Source of the DNA: Candidatus Curtissbacteria bacterium RIFCSPHIGHO2_01_FULL_41_11
GTDB lineage: Bacteria > Patescibacteriota > Microgenomatia > Curtissbacterales > GWA2-41-24
DNA length: 12,959 bases
Assembly (NCBI GenBank): GCA_001776335.1
Contig: MFAZ01000001.1
Coordinates: 700-13,658, forward strand
Reading direction: 5' to 3'
Positions 1-6,784 of this stretch are shown here, piece after piece; position 1 is the stretch's first letter; every line of letters starts with the position of its first letter. The position numbers were made by a program, and so were the translations under genes. Under the pieces are notes generated by a model that saw only the letters and a program-made list of their open reading frames with translations, made no database searches and was not told where the DNA came from.

Positions 1-838
1 TTTTCTCGCCCGTAACTTCGTCAACATTCTTCTTTGAAAGTTTATTTATTCTGGCAAGAGCACCCTGAAGCGAAAAAGCAATTCCCTCCAAAAAATACTC
101 AAGCCAAACGGTTCTGTCACCCTCGTCCGCGCTATGCAACGTATCCGAATACTGCTGCCTGTCAATGTCGTAATAATCGTCCATAATAAAATAGCGGACA
201 ACTTCATATTGCTTCAAAAGAAGAAAATATGCAGTCATAATTCGCGCCAATCGCCCGTTTCCATCATAAAACGGGTGGATATAGGCAAGCTGGTGATGCA
301 AAATACCGGCCCGGATCAGTGGGTGATATTCTTCCTGTTTGTTAACCCAGCTATAAAGATCTTCGATTGCGCGCCTGATCTCATCTGCGGTGTGAAACGG
401 GGGAGTGTGCTTGACAACAATTTCATCAGTCGTCTTATGTCCGATGAACACTTCACCTTCCCGAAACTTGCCAACTTCCCGGTATAAACCCTCCATCAAC
501 TCTTTGTGTAACCTCAGCGTCAAATCGACTGACATCGCCTCATGCGCCTTAGCCAGAACATTAATTTTATTTAAGACTGCAAAGTAGTTTTTTACTTCTT
601 TCTCGCTTTTTGTAGTAGGAATTTGATCACCGAGGACTATATTGGTAACATCCCGGGGTGAAAGTGGATTACCCTCTATGCTTGTAGAATGATGGGTAGC
701 CAGAATCTGGTTTTCCTGGGAAAGCGAAAGCGCCAAAGACGGCACAAGTTCCTTCTCTATGAGCGACCCGTAAAGCCTCTCAATTGTGCCCAGAGTATTG
801 ACGATTTTGGGGGTAAAAGTAAACTTAGGCTCGAACAT
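1..838 (-). CDS. Fic family protein (AMP-transferase type), 3' end outside window
   Basis: A protein of the Fic/DOC family, which usually moves AMP from ATP onto hydroxyl groups of target proteins. The 279 visible residues contain the Fic core motif HPFYDGNGRLAR at 188-199, with catalytic His188 and the phosphate-binding GNGR loop. Upstream, residues 51-56 read STSIEG, matching the (S/T)xxxE(G/N) inhibitory-helix motif. This is therefore a class II Fic protein that should be restrained by its own Glu55 and needs no separate antitoxin; none is visible next to it. The Fic_N-like region comes first and the Fic domain covers about 105-250. The frame is open to the window edge, so a C-terminal domain (often a winged helix) may follow. 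The ATG at 838 lies 8 nt after a consensus -10 box, implying a leaderless transcript. Target unknown; family assignment secure. Confidence 0.93.
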   Translation of the reverse strand, partial: MFEPKFTFTPKIVNTLGTIERLYGSLIEKELVPSLALSLSQENQILATHHSTSIEGNPLSPRDVTNIVLGDQIPTTKSEKEVKNYFAVLNKINVLAKAHEAMSVDLTLRLHKELMEGLYREVGKFREGEVFIGHKTTDEIVVKHTPPFHTADEIRRAIEDLYSWVNKQEEYHPLIRAGILHHQLAYIHPFYDGNGRLARIMTAYFLLLKQYEVVRYFIMDDYYDIDRQQYSDTLHSADEGDRTVWLEYFLEGIAFSLQGALARINKLSKKNVDEVTGEK

Positions 839-846
839 TTAGCCTC

Positions 847-875
847 ATTATACATAAATTTGGCATAATTGTCAA
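847..875 (-). promoter_or_regulatory. Consensus sigma-70 promoter of the fic gene
   Basis: Read on the minus strand, TTGACA (875-870), a 17-bp spacer and TATAAT (852-847): both hexamers match the sigma-70 consensus exactly. The start codon begins 8 nt after the -10 box, so transcription should begin at or beside the A of the ATG. The -35 box overlaps the first unit of the 12-bp repeat array at 869-909, so a protein bound there could compete with or assist RNA polymerase. Confidence 0.85.
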
Positions 876-909
876 GCTAATTGTAAAGTTATTTGTAAGG
901 TATTTGCTT
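869..909. repeat. 12-bp tandem direct repeat array at the fic promoter (putative operator)
   Basis: On the plus strand TTGTCAAGCTAA starts at 869, TTGTAAAGTTAT at 881 and TTGTAAGGTAT at 893, followed by a weaker TTGCTT at 904. The hexamer TTGT(A/C)A recurs at exactly 12-bp steps. The same pattern occurs at 6785-6816, before another promoter. Here the first unit covers the -35 box of fic. Direct repeats of 11-12 bp period are typical of OmpR/PhoB-family binding sites; that link is inference. Minus-strand pairing of GTAAGG (917-912) with CCTTAC (900-895) gives a weak hairpin after the upstream operon, but there is no U-tract. Confidence 0.6.
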
Positions 910-922
910 ACCCTTACCAAAA

Positions 923-1246
923 CTATCTTGGTATAGCTTTCACAATTGGTTCAAAAAAAGGAGGAAAAACCATCAGAAAAAAGACGATTGCGGAAATTAT
1001 AAGTGCTAAAGTGGCAAACGAGGTATTTTTAATCTTGAGCTGTCTAAAAAGTAGAAAAGCCGCTAAATATACGCAAATAGATGCCAGAAATAGTCCTAAA
1101 AGCGGCCCAACGGGCTCGTAAAAATTCAGCTTTTCGGAAACAGGGGGATACGTTGCTTTAAGAATATTCAATATCACGAAAAAGATTAGAGAGCAGGCTC
1201 CGGCGAGTTGAATAGCGTTGATTTTCCAAAAAATCTGATTTTCCAT
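923..1246 (-). CDS. Small hypothetical membrane protein, last gene of the operon
   Basis: A 107-residue hydrophobic protein with about three membrane segments (roughly 10-29, 46-67 and 77-95) and a short basic C-terminus ending AIPR. No family recognised. The frame extends upstream to 1363, but that extension overlaps the preceding gene by 103 bp and encodes a Cys/Phe-rich stretch unlike a real N-terminus. The ATG at 1246, 14 bp after the preceding stop, is preferred. There is no Shine-Dalgarno sequence, as elsewhere in this operon. Size, gap length and membrane character resemble the preceding gene, so the two may form a complex or derive from an old duplication; sequence similarity is too faint to claim. 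Confidence 0.7.
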   Translation of the reverse strand: MENQIFWKINAIQLAGACSLIFFVILNILKATYPPVSEKLNFYEPVGPLLGLFLASICVYLAAFLLFRQLKIKNTSFATLALIISAIVFFLMVFPPFFEPIVKAIPR

Positions 1247-1260
1247 ACTTATATTACTTT

Positions 1261-1779
1261 TTAAAGAGGTGCGGTTTTGGTTACTAAAACTGCCTCTGCT
1301 GCAACAACTAAAACAAATATCAAAGAAAGTATAATTGAAACAATAATAGAAATTCTTGGCCATTTGAGACTTTGCTCAGTAAATGATGCATTTTTCAAGG
1401 TTCTGACAATATAAAGGGCACACAGAATTAAAATTGGCGGCGCAAATGCTAAAAACTCCTTATGCTCAAAGACAGTAGTGTGCAGCCAGGCAGTGGATTC
1501 GGACGCCCTGAGAATGCTCCTTGGACCGCCTGGAGCGCGGTAAGAGATGTAAATTACAAGGCCTGCAATATCAAGAAGCACCAAATCCAAAAAAAGAGCA
1601 AACAAAACAGCACCCAGCCACCTCAGCGCCGAACTGATTTTTAAAGCCACAAAAAATAGAACTATAGCAGCACCAAAGAGTATTAAAGAAATCATCGCCA
1701 GCAAACCGTGAAAATCTGCCAACTTGCTGACAAGAGACAAAGCACCTATCTGCCCGAAAAATTCAAAAAGCTCTTTCAT
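1261..1779 (-). CDS. Hypothetical four-helix membrane protein with conserved-looking His residues
   Basis: A 172-residue integral membrane protein with four predicted helices at about 22-45, 52-79, 108-127 and 142-166. His24 sits at the start of helix 1, and His100 and His106 just before helix 3. If the N-terminus is cytoplasmic, all three lie near the inner face. That arrangement would allow b-type haem binding, as in small DUF2231- or b561-like proteins, but no family match can be asserted. The gene starts 14 bp after the stop of the FAD-linked dehydrogenase and is followed 14 bp later by another small membrane protein, so co-transcription is very likely. A role as membrane electron acceptor for the dehydrogenase is speculation. 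Start ATG without a Shine-Dalgarno. Confidence 0.75.
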   Translation of the reverse strand: MKELFEFFGQIGALSLVSKLADFHGLLAMISLILFGAAIVLFFVALKISSALRWLGAVLFALFLDLVLLDIAGLVIYISYRAPGGPRSILRASESTAWLHTTVFEHKEFLAFAPPILILCALYIVRTLKNASFTEQSLKWPRISIIVSIILSLIFVLVVAAEAVLVTKTAPL

Positions 1780-1793
1780 AATTTTAATTGATA

Positions 1794-3449
1794 TTACCAG
1801 TTTGTCCTAATGTGTTCCATAGCGTATTTCAAATTGCCGCCCACTTTTTTCCCCGGGTTAAAAATATTGTCCGGGTCGAAAATCGCTTTAGTCCTTTCAA
1901 ATAGCTTAACGATCCCATCCCCGTACATTTGGGCAAGATAAGGAGTCCGTATAAGACCATCGTTGTGCTCACCGGTTATTGAACCGTGGTATTTTGCAAT
2001 AATCTCATACACCTGGTTTGAAATTACGGGTATAGCAGCACGCACATTTGGATTTTTAATGTCAGCCAAAGGAATAATATGGAAATTTCCGTCTCCTACG
2101 TGGCCTGCAACAGTAAAAATAAACTCAGGGTGTGCCTTTAAAATATTAGTAACTTTCTCGACTACTTCGCCCGCAAATTCGGGTTTGACCACAAAGTCGT
2201 CGATAAACGGCGCGGTATGCTTATCACGTATTTTCTTTCGCAAAAGATTGAAACTTTCCCGTCTCACAAGCCAGTATTTCTGTTCTCGACCCTCCTCTGC
2301 AACCTGTGTTTGGGGATGAAACGGTTTAAGTCTCTCCCGAAGCTTGGCAACTTTTTCCTCAACTTCATGCAAATCGTCACTCGTAAAATCTACCTGCAAA
2401 ATGAGCTTTGGAAGTTTTCTACCTGTAAACAGAGAAAAAAATGCAGGGAAGAAAGCGAAGGTTGCCTTAATCATTCCAAGCAGTCCCAATTGCTTGGAAA
2501 ATTCAGGAAAATAACGCAAGGCTAGTTTCAGTGTGTTATCGTCATACGATTCAAAACTTTCGGGTTCAAGCGCTATAACTTCTTTAATAATTTGCCCGAG
2601 ATGGGATAAATCATGAAGAAAAATAACCAGCATATCGCGATGTTTGTGTACAGGAACCAGCTCCAAGTCTCCTTCAAGAAATAATCCTAAAGTTCCTTGT
2701 GCACCTACCCACAATCTGGTTAAGTCAAATATACCTTTCTCCTTGTTGTAAACGTTCCACAGAAAATACCCGGCGGAATTTTTAGAAACTTCAGGTTTTG
2801 CGCGCGCTATCTCTTCATAATTTTCAACAATTAGCTTGTACATTTCTCTATAAATTTCCCCCTCAAAATCATCCTGTCGCATCTTTTTTTTCAACTGGGC
2901 TTCCGAAAGAGGCTTAAACTCATAGGTTTTACCATCCGCCAATACTGCCTTAATACGCCTGACGTAGTTCTCTGTCGTACCGTACTTGAACGATTTTTCT
3001 CCTCCGCTGTTGTTGTTAAATATTCCACCCATTGCGCAGATTTCCCTCGAAGCGGGATATGAAGGAAATATTAAATTATGCCGAAGGGTTTCAACTTCAA
3101 AGTCCCTGTAAAAAACACCCGGCTCTGTTGTTGCAATATTTCGATTTACCGTAGGAGTCTTATTAAAATAGCGGGTGAAAACAACAATAATTCCTTCTCC
3201 AAGCGCACCGCCACCCATATCTGTCCCTGCGGATCTTCCGACAAGTGTCAACCAAGGGTACTTTTTCTTATTTTTTTTTACGAAGGAAACTAAAGATTCG
3301 ACATCTTTTGCATTTTTGGGGAAAACAACAACCTCGGGTTTTACCTCAAAAAGAGACGCGTCATGACTATAGTCCAAAAGCACTTTGGGGTCATACTCAA
3401 CATCACCCTCTATCAATTTTTTAAGCTCATCAATCAGCACTTGCTCCAT
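1794..3449 (-). CDS. FAD-linked 2-hydroxyacid dehydrogenase (GlcD / D-lactate dehydrogenase family)
   Basis: A 551-residue flavoprotein expected to oxidise a D-2-hydroxyacid (lactate, glycolate, 2-hydroxyglutarate or glycerate) to the 2-oxoacid. The FAD_binding_4 (PCMH-type) domain spans about 30-210, with the FAD pyrophosphate loop GRSAGTDMGGG at 71-81 and NNNSGGEKSFKYGTT at 145-159. The FAD-oxidase C-terminal domain spans about 270-535, with HVGDGNFH at 450-457, GEHNDG at 493-498 and FDPDNIFNPGK at 524-534. The GEHNDGL...R...MYG form resembles the flavin half of long YdiJ/Dld-type enzymes, but the CCG-type Fe-S half is absent. A hydrophobic stretch at about 323-341 could touch the membrane. 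Start and preceding stop overlap as TAATG, suggesting translational coupling. Substrate cannot be read from sequence. Confidence 0.9.
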   Translation of the reverse strand: MEQVLIDELKKLIEGDVEYDPKVLLDYSHDASLFEVKPEVVVFPKNAKDVESLVSFVKKNKKKYPWLTLVGRSAGTDMGGGALGEGIIVVFTRYFNKTPTVNRNIATTEPGVFYRDFEVETLRHNLIFPSYPASREICAMGGIFNNNSGGEKSFKYGTTENYVRRIKAVLADGKTYEFKPLSEAQLKKKMRQDDFEGEIYREMYKLIVENYEEIARAKPEVSKNSAGYFLWNVYNKEKGIFDLTRLWVGAQGTLGLFLEGDLELVPVHKHRDMLVIFLHDLSHLGQIIKEVIALEPESFESYDDNTLKLALRYFPEFSKQLGLLGMIKATFAFFPAFFSLFTGRKLPKLILQVDFTSDDLHEVEEKVAKLRERLKPFHPQTQVAEEGREQKYWLVRRESFNLLRKKIRDKHTAPFIDDFVVKPEFAGEVVEKVTNILKAHPEFIFTVAGHVGDGNFHIIPLADIKNPNVRAAIPVISNQVYEIIAKYHGSITGEHNDGLIRTPYLAQMYGDGIVKLFERTKAIFDPDNIFNPGKKVGGNLKYAMEHIRTNW

Positions 3450-4438
3450 TATTTTCGTAAAATAACTTTTTTAACTGCCGCAACTATTGCCTCTTTACCC
3501 AATCCATACTTTTCAATTAGTTCCTGCGGTTTACCGGACTCGGCAAAAGTGTTTCGTAGGCCGATAAACTCCATCGGCGCGGGCATATGCCCGGCAAGCA
3601 ACTCTGCAATTGCTCCGCCCAGTCCGCCCTCAATCTGGTGATCCTCAACACAAACCACAGCTCCTGCCTCTTTCACCAAATTCAAAACAGCCTCAACATC
3701 CAACGGTTTAATGGTAGGAACATTAACAACTGTAACTCCGGTCCCCTCACCCTCAAGCTCGCCTGCCGCAAGTAATGCTTGATAAAGCAAGTGTCCCGTC
3801 CCAAAAATTACAGCCTTTGGGCTTTCACTCTGAAAGTATTTGTAAACTTTCCCGACTTCAAACGGGGTATCGGTGGTCGTTATAACAGAAGTTTTGTCTC
3901 TGGTAAATCTTAAATATACCGGTCCATTCAGACTGCAAGCAGCAATTGTTGCCTTTTGCGCTTGATGGCTGTCGCATGGAACAATAACCGAAACCTTGGG
4001 CAGTGTACGCATAAGCGCTATATCCTCCGTCGCCTGGTGAGTTGCACCGTCAGGTCCGGTTACGATACCACTGTGATGGCCGGCGATCTTGACATTTGCC
4101 TGGTTGTAAACAATAGTCGTTCGAATGGTTTCCCAGTTTTTACCGGGCGAAAAAGTTGCATAAGATGAAATAAAAGGGACTTTCCCGGAAATGGCAAGGC
4201 CCGCCGCAATTGCCGCCATGTTCTGCTCGGCAACACCAACTTCAAAATAACGTTCGGGAAATTTTTTGGCAAAGCCTTCTACTTTAGTCGATTCGGTAAG
4301 GTCCGCACAAAGGGCAACGACGTTGGGGTTTTTCTCCCCAAGCTCAACCAAACCCTCGCCGTAACCTTCTCGGGTGGCCATTTGCTCGACATCTTCATCA
4401 AAAACTTTTTCGTTTAATTTCAACTCCGGGTTCAACAT
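3449..4438 (-). CDS. Transketolase, C-terminal subunit (pyrimidine-binding and C-terminal domains)
   Basis: The C-terminal half of a split transketolase, 329 residues. With its N-terminal partner it moves two-carbon ketol units between sugar phosphates in the non-oxidative pentose phosphate pathway. The pyrimidine-binding domain covers about 15-185 and includes VAEQN at 69-73, whose Glu71 activates thiamine diphosphate, and GPDGATHQATEDIALMR at 128-144. The transketolase_C domain follows (about 200-320), with VEDHQIEGGLGG at 264-275. The frame runs upstream to a TTG at 4450, but that codon lies in a palindromic repeat, so the ATG at 4438 is chosen. DXP synthase or a 2-oxoacid dehydrogenase beta subunit are less likely, given the separate transketolase-type N subunit upstream. 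Stop and next start overlap by one base. Confidence 0.92.
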   Translation of the reverse strand: MLNPELKLNEKVFDEDVEQMATREGYGEGLVELGEKNPNVVALCADLTESTKVEGFAKKFPERYFEVGVAEQNMAAIAAGLAISGKVPFISSYATFSPGKNWETIRTTIVYNQANVKIAGHHSGIVTGPDGATHQATEDIALMRTLPKVSVIVPCDSHQAQKATIAACSLNGPVYLRFTRDKTSVITTTDTPFEVGKVYKYFQSESPKAVIFGTGHLLYQALLAAGELEGEGTGVTVVNVPTIKPLDVEAVLNLVKEAGAVVCVEDHQIEGGLGGAIAELLAGHMPAPMEFIGLRNTFAESGKPQELIEKYGLGKEAIVAAVKKVILRK

Positions 4439-4447
4439 GTCAAATGT

Positions 4448-4505
4448 CAATTGTCAACTTTCGACTATGCTCAAGTTGACCCTGAGCTTGTCGAAGGGTC
4501 AATTG
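4448..4505. repeat. REP-like imperfect palindrome between the transketolase subunit genes
   Basis: An interrupted inverted repeat fills the 71-bp gap between the two transketolase genes. From outside in, CAATTG (4448-4453) pairs with CAATTG (4500-4505), TCGAC (4461-4465) with GTCGA (4490-4494), and GCTCA (4469-4473) with TGAGC (4483-4487). On the minus strand one arm is CCTTCGACAAGCTCAGG. From memory, that motif recurs as an intergenic repeat in many environmental bacterial genomes; not verified here. It could stabilise or pause the mRNA between the two subunits, or be a mobile REP/RAYT-type unit. It is not a typical terminator, since no U-tract follows on the minus strand. Confidence 0.7.
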
Positions 4506-4509
4506 TTCC

Positions 4510-5373
4510 TCATTGATGTTCACTTTCTATTTTTCCCTGCAGTGTTCTTAGCTCATCCAGAGCCTTTTTTGCTTCTTCCGCGTTTGGCGGTTTACCGTGC
4601 CATTCAAACTTATTTTCCATAAAATCAACGCCGCGGCCGGGTATCGTATGCGCAATTACAACCGAAGGTCTCTGGTGAACCGCAACAGCCTCACGAATCG
4701 TATCCACAAACATTTTTATGTTATGCCCGTCTGCCTCAAAAACCTCCCAATTAAAAGCTTCGTATTTTGCACGCAGCGACTCAAGGGGCATGACATCTTC
4801 GGTAAACCCGTCTATTTGGATGTTGTTCCTGTCTACTACTACAGTCAGGTTATCGAGCTTATTGCGGGCGGCAAACATCGCAGCCTCCCAAGTATTGCCT
4901 TCCTGATGTTCGCCGTCTGAGGTTAGGCAATAAATTCGGTGCGGCGCTCCGTCCAATTTCGCAGCCAGAGCCATTCCAATTGCCTGCGATATTCCCTCAC
5001 CCAAAGGTCCGGAGGTTGTCTCAAGACCGGGCAGGGAAGTGCGGTGCGGATGTCCTTGAAGCCGTGAGTCAATCTTTCTTAAGGTCTTCAACTCCTCAAC
5101 AGGAAAATAACCCGCAAGCGCCATTGAGACATATCTAACCGGACAAATATGGCCATTGGAAAGTACCAGACGATCACGCTCTGGCCAATCGGGGTTTTTT
5201 GGGTCGTGGTTTAGTATGTGGAAATAAAACGCGCAAAAAATATCGGCCATCCCAAGCGGGCCTGCGCTGTGACCGGAACCGGCCTCGAGTAAAGTCTCAA
5301 TAATCATCTCGCGGATCTTAACCGCTTTTTTTTCAAGCTCAACTAATTTAGTCTCCAAAAGCTCGTCAATCAT
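4510..5373 (-). CDS. Transketolase, N-terminal subunit (thiamine-diphosphate binding)
   Basis: The N-terminal half of a split transketolase, 287 residues, partner of the gene downstream. Numbered from the chosen start, GSGHSAGPLG lies at 32-41 (usually GSGHPGGSLS), SNGH at 72-75 and GHPHRTSLPGLETTSGPLGEG at 107-127. The thiamine-diphosphate/Mg site SDGEHQEG...NN runs from 152 to 184; the first residue is Ser rather than the usual Gly of GDG. GRGVDFMENKFEWHGKPPN near the C-terminus is typical of the family. The ATG at 5373 gives an 8-bp overlap with the glycerate kinase end; an in-frame ATG at 5388 would give a 23-bp overlap and is less likely. No Shine-Dalgarno, so translation is probably coupled to the upstream gene. 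Confidence 0.92.
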   Translation of the reverse strand: MIDELLETKLVELEKKAVKIREMIIETLLEAGSGHSAGPLGMADIFCAFYFHILNHDPKNPDWPERDRLVLSNGHICPVRYVSMALAGYFPVEELKTLRKIDSRLQGHPHRTSLPGLETTSGPLGEGISQAIGMALAAKLDGAPHRIYCLTSDGEHQEGNTWEAAMFAARNKLDNLTVVVDRNNIQIDGFTEDVMPLESLRAKYEAFNWEVFEADGHNIKMFVDTIREAVAVHQRPSVVIAHTIPGRGVDFMENKFEWHGKPPNAEEAKKALDELRTLQGKIESEHQ

Positions 5374-6733
5374 ATCTATAAACCACAATCAAATCCGCAA
5401 CATTCGCATCAAGCCTTCCGGTTTCAATTCCGTCACCGGTCTGTTTAAAAAAATTAAGGCTATCATTTCTATTTAAGAAGCTTTGCACATCTAAATTCAA
5501 GTCTCGGGCACGCTTGACCGTTAATTTATCTCCAATCGCACCGGCAAAAGGCGAATTATCCCAACCATCGGAATCAAAAGAGGCAACAATCGTATTTTCG
5601 GGTAATGATCCTAAAACTCCCAAAACAACTTCTTGATTTCTTCCGCCAGAACCCCCGCCGCTTGCGCGAACCGTAGTTTCCCCGCCAACCAGTAAAATTC
5701 CCCGGCTGCACTCACTAACGAGCTTTGCGCCTGCTTCTTTTGCCTCACCCTCAAAGTGGTCGCTGTAAATTCGCACGTCAACTCCTAAATCGTTCGCCTT
5801 GTTTTGCATGGCCTCAAGAGCTGTCGAATTGCTCAAAAAAAGTATGTTATCTATGTTTTCAAAAGCTTTATTCTGAGCGAAAAAACCCCGACTTTCAAGT
5901 CGAGGATGAAGCGAATTTTGAGCGAAGATCAGAGAACCACGGCCTTCAGACCGTGGAGATCTATCAGCGGAAGTAGTCTGAGTAAAATCTTCTTTTTTCA
6001 AAGGAACTTTCTTGTCTATGCCGAATTTTGTGTAAATATTCCACGCCTCATCCTGGGTAGTCGGGTCAGGAATTGTGGGTGCCGATGCAATAACCGTAAG
6101 ATCATTGCCCGGTACGTCAGAAAAAATTAAATTAACAGCTTTTGCCGGGTAAATAATCTTTGCCAAGCCTCCGCCCTTAACCCTTGAAAGGTGTTTTCTG
6201 ACAACATTCATGTCGTGAATATTGGCGCCGGACTCAAGAAGCGCCTCGTTAACAGCGATAAGAGTTTTAAGCGGAACGGTAGGGGATTCCAAAAGCGCCG
6301 AGCCGCCGCCGCAAGTTACTATCAAAACCAGATCATGCTCACCTAGATGGGATAATTTATCGATAACTTTCTGCGTAAACTCGACGTTTGTAGCTGACAC
6401 AAGCGGGTGTGTCCCTTTTGTATACTCGACCTTGGAAAACCGGGCATCTACGGCATCTATATCCCAACCGCCGTCTAACCTATCCCCCAGAGTCCTCTCG
6501 ATAATCGCACAATTGGCGGCAGATCCCTTGCCAAATCCTAAAAGGAATATCCGTCTGAAAACCGAAAGGTCAATCGTCTTATCTAAAATTTTCAATTGAT
6601 TTCCGTTGAGCTTAAAACTGTTCCCAAAAACATTCTCCGGTTGGATAGAGAAAATAGCAGCTTCGATTAAATCTAAAACGATTTTTCTTTCAGCACTTTT
6701 TGCCAGTTCTTTATAATTTTTAACAAAAGCCAC
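5366..6733 (-). CDS. Glycerate 2-kinase, MOFRL/DUF4147 family, with an in-frame palindromic insertion
   Basis: The first gene of the operon, 455 residues. The family phosphorylates D-glycerate to 2-phosphoglycerate, feeding lower glycolysis (many members are misnamed hydroxypyruvate reductase). Visible motifs: LGFGKGSAA at 65-73, TCGGGSALLE at 140-149, VVRKHLSRVKGGGLA at 177-191, SDVPGND at 205-211, GGETTV...GGRNQE at 350-368 and FDSDGWDNSPFAGAIGD at 386-402. Residues 253-287 are an extra, low-complexity Arg/Ser-rich stretch encoded by two hairpin modules (see 5872-5982); without them the text reads KKEDFTQNKAFENIDN. The C-terminal MOFRL segment reads GDGIETGRLDANVADL, where the family usually has TGPTGTNV, a notable change near the active site. 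Start is GTG, 9 nt after a TAGAAT box. Family secure; activity with these changes untested. Confidence 0.92.
   Translation of the reverse strand: MAFVKNYKELAKSAERKIVLDLIEAAIFSIQPENVFGNSFKLNGNQLKILDKTIDLSVFRRIFLLGFGKGSAANCAIIERTLGDRLDGGWDIDAVDARFSKVEYTKGTHPLVSATNVEFTQKVIDKLSHLGEHDLVLIVTCGGGSALLESPTVPLKTLIAVNEALLESGANIHDMNVVRKHLSRVKGGGLAKIIYPAKAVNLIFSDVPGNDLTVIASAPTIPDPTTQDEAWNIYTKFGIDKKVPLKKEDFTQTTSADRSPRSEGRGSLIFAQNSLHPRLESRGFFAQNKAFENIDNILFLSNSTALEAMQNKANDLGVDVRIYSDHFEGEAKEAGAKLVSECSRGILLVGGETTVRASGGGSGGRNQEVVLGVLGSLPENTIVASFDSDGWDNSPFAGAIGDKLTVKRARDLNLDVQSFLNRNDSLNFFKQTGDGIETGRLDANVADLIVVYRYD
5872..5982 (-). repeat. Two-module palindromic element inserted in frame within glycerate kinase
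   Basis: A 6-bp sequence, TCTGAG on the plus strand, occurs at 5872-5877 and 5977-5982, exactly 105 bp (35 codons) apart; a variant, TTTGAG, lies at 5917-5922. This divides the insert into modules of 60 and 45 bp, both multiples of three. Each module holds a hairpin with 8-bp arms and, in the coding-strand RNA, a UGAA loop: 5937-5956 (arm CCACGGUC with GGCCGUGG) and 5886-5905 (arm CCUCGACU with AGUCGGGG). Each has one G-U wobble on the mRNA strand only. TTCGCTCA(A/G)AAT ends each module. This resembles in-gene palindromic elements such as those of Rickettsia, or IS200/IS605-type subterminal hairpins; no transposase is nearby. Confidence 0.8.
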
Positions 6734-6742
6734 GCTAATTCC

Positions 6743-6748
6743 ATTCTA
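6743..6748 (-). promoter_or_regulatory. Putative -10 box of the glycerate kinase operon
   Basis: TAGAAT on the minus strand (5 of 6 consensus) ends 9 nt before the GTG start at 6733, the spacing seen at other operon heads here. No convincing -35 box lies 16-18 bp upstream, which could mean activator dependence. The 12-bp repeat array begins 52 bp upstream of the start codon, a position that would suit an activator. Confidence 0.45.
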
Positions 6749-6784
6749 GTACAGACTAACGATAGTTTTCACCGCAAATTCTGT

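Noticed and set aside
134..487. Plus-strand open frames antisense to the fic gene and to other minus-strand genes
   Set aside because: They lack family motifs and promoters, and the opposite strand carries clear domain signatures in each case.
1..838. A Fic-based toxin-antitoxin pair
   Set aside because: No small antitoxin gene lies upstream, and the protein carries its own inhibitory motif, which points to a self-regulated class II Fic protein.
1247..1363. Upstream extension of the last operon gene to an ATG at 1363
   Set aside because: It would overlap the preceding membrane-protein gene by about 100 bp and add a Cys/Phe-rich N-terminus; the ATG at 1246 follows that gene at the usual 14-bp spacing.
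4439..4450. TTG start for the transketolase C subunit
   Set aside because: The codon lies at the edge of a palindromic repeat and adds only four residues; an ATG follows at 4438.
5886..5956. Spaced hairpins as a possible CRISPR-like array
   Set aside because: Only two hairpins with different arm sequences, no constant repeat length and no cas genes; they lie in frame within a gene.
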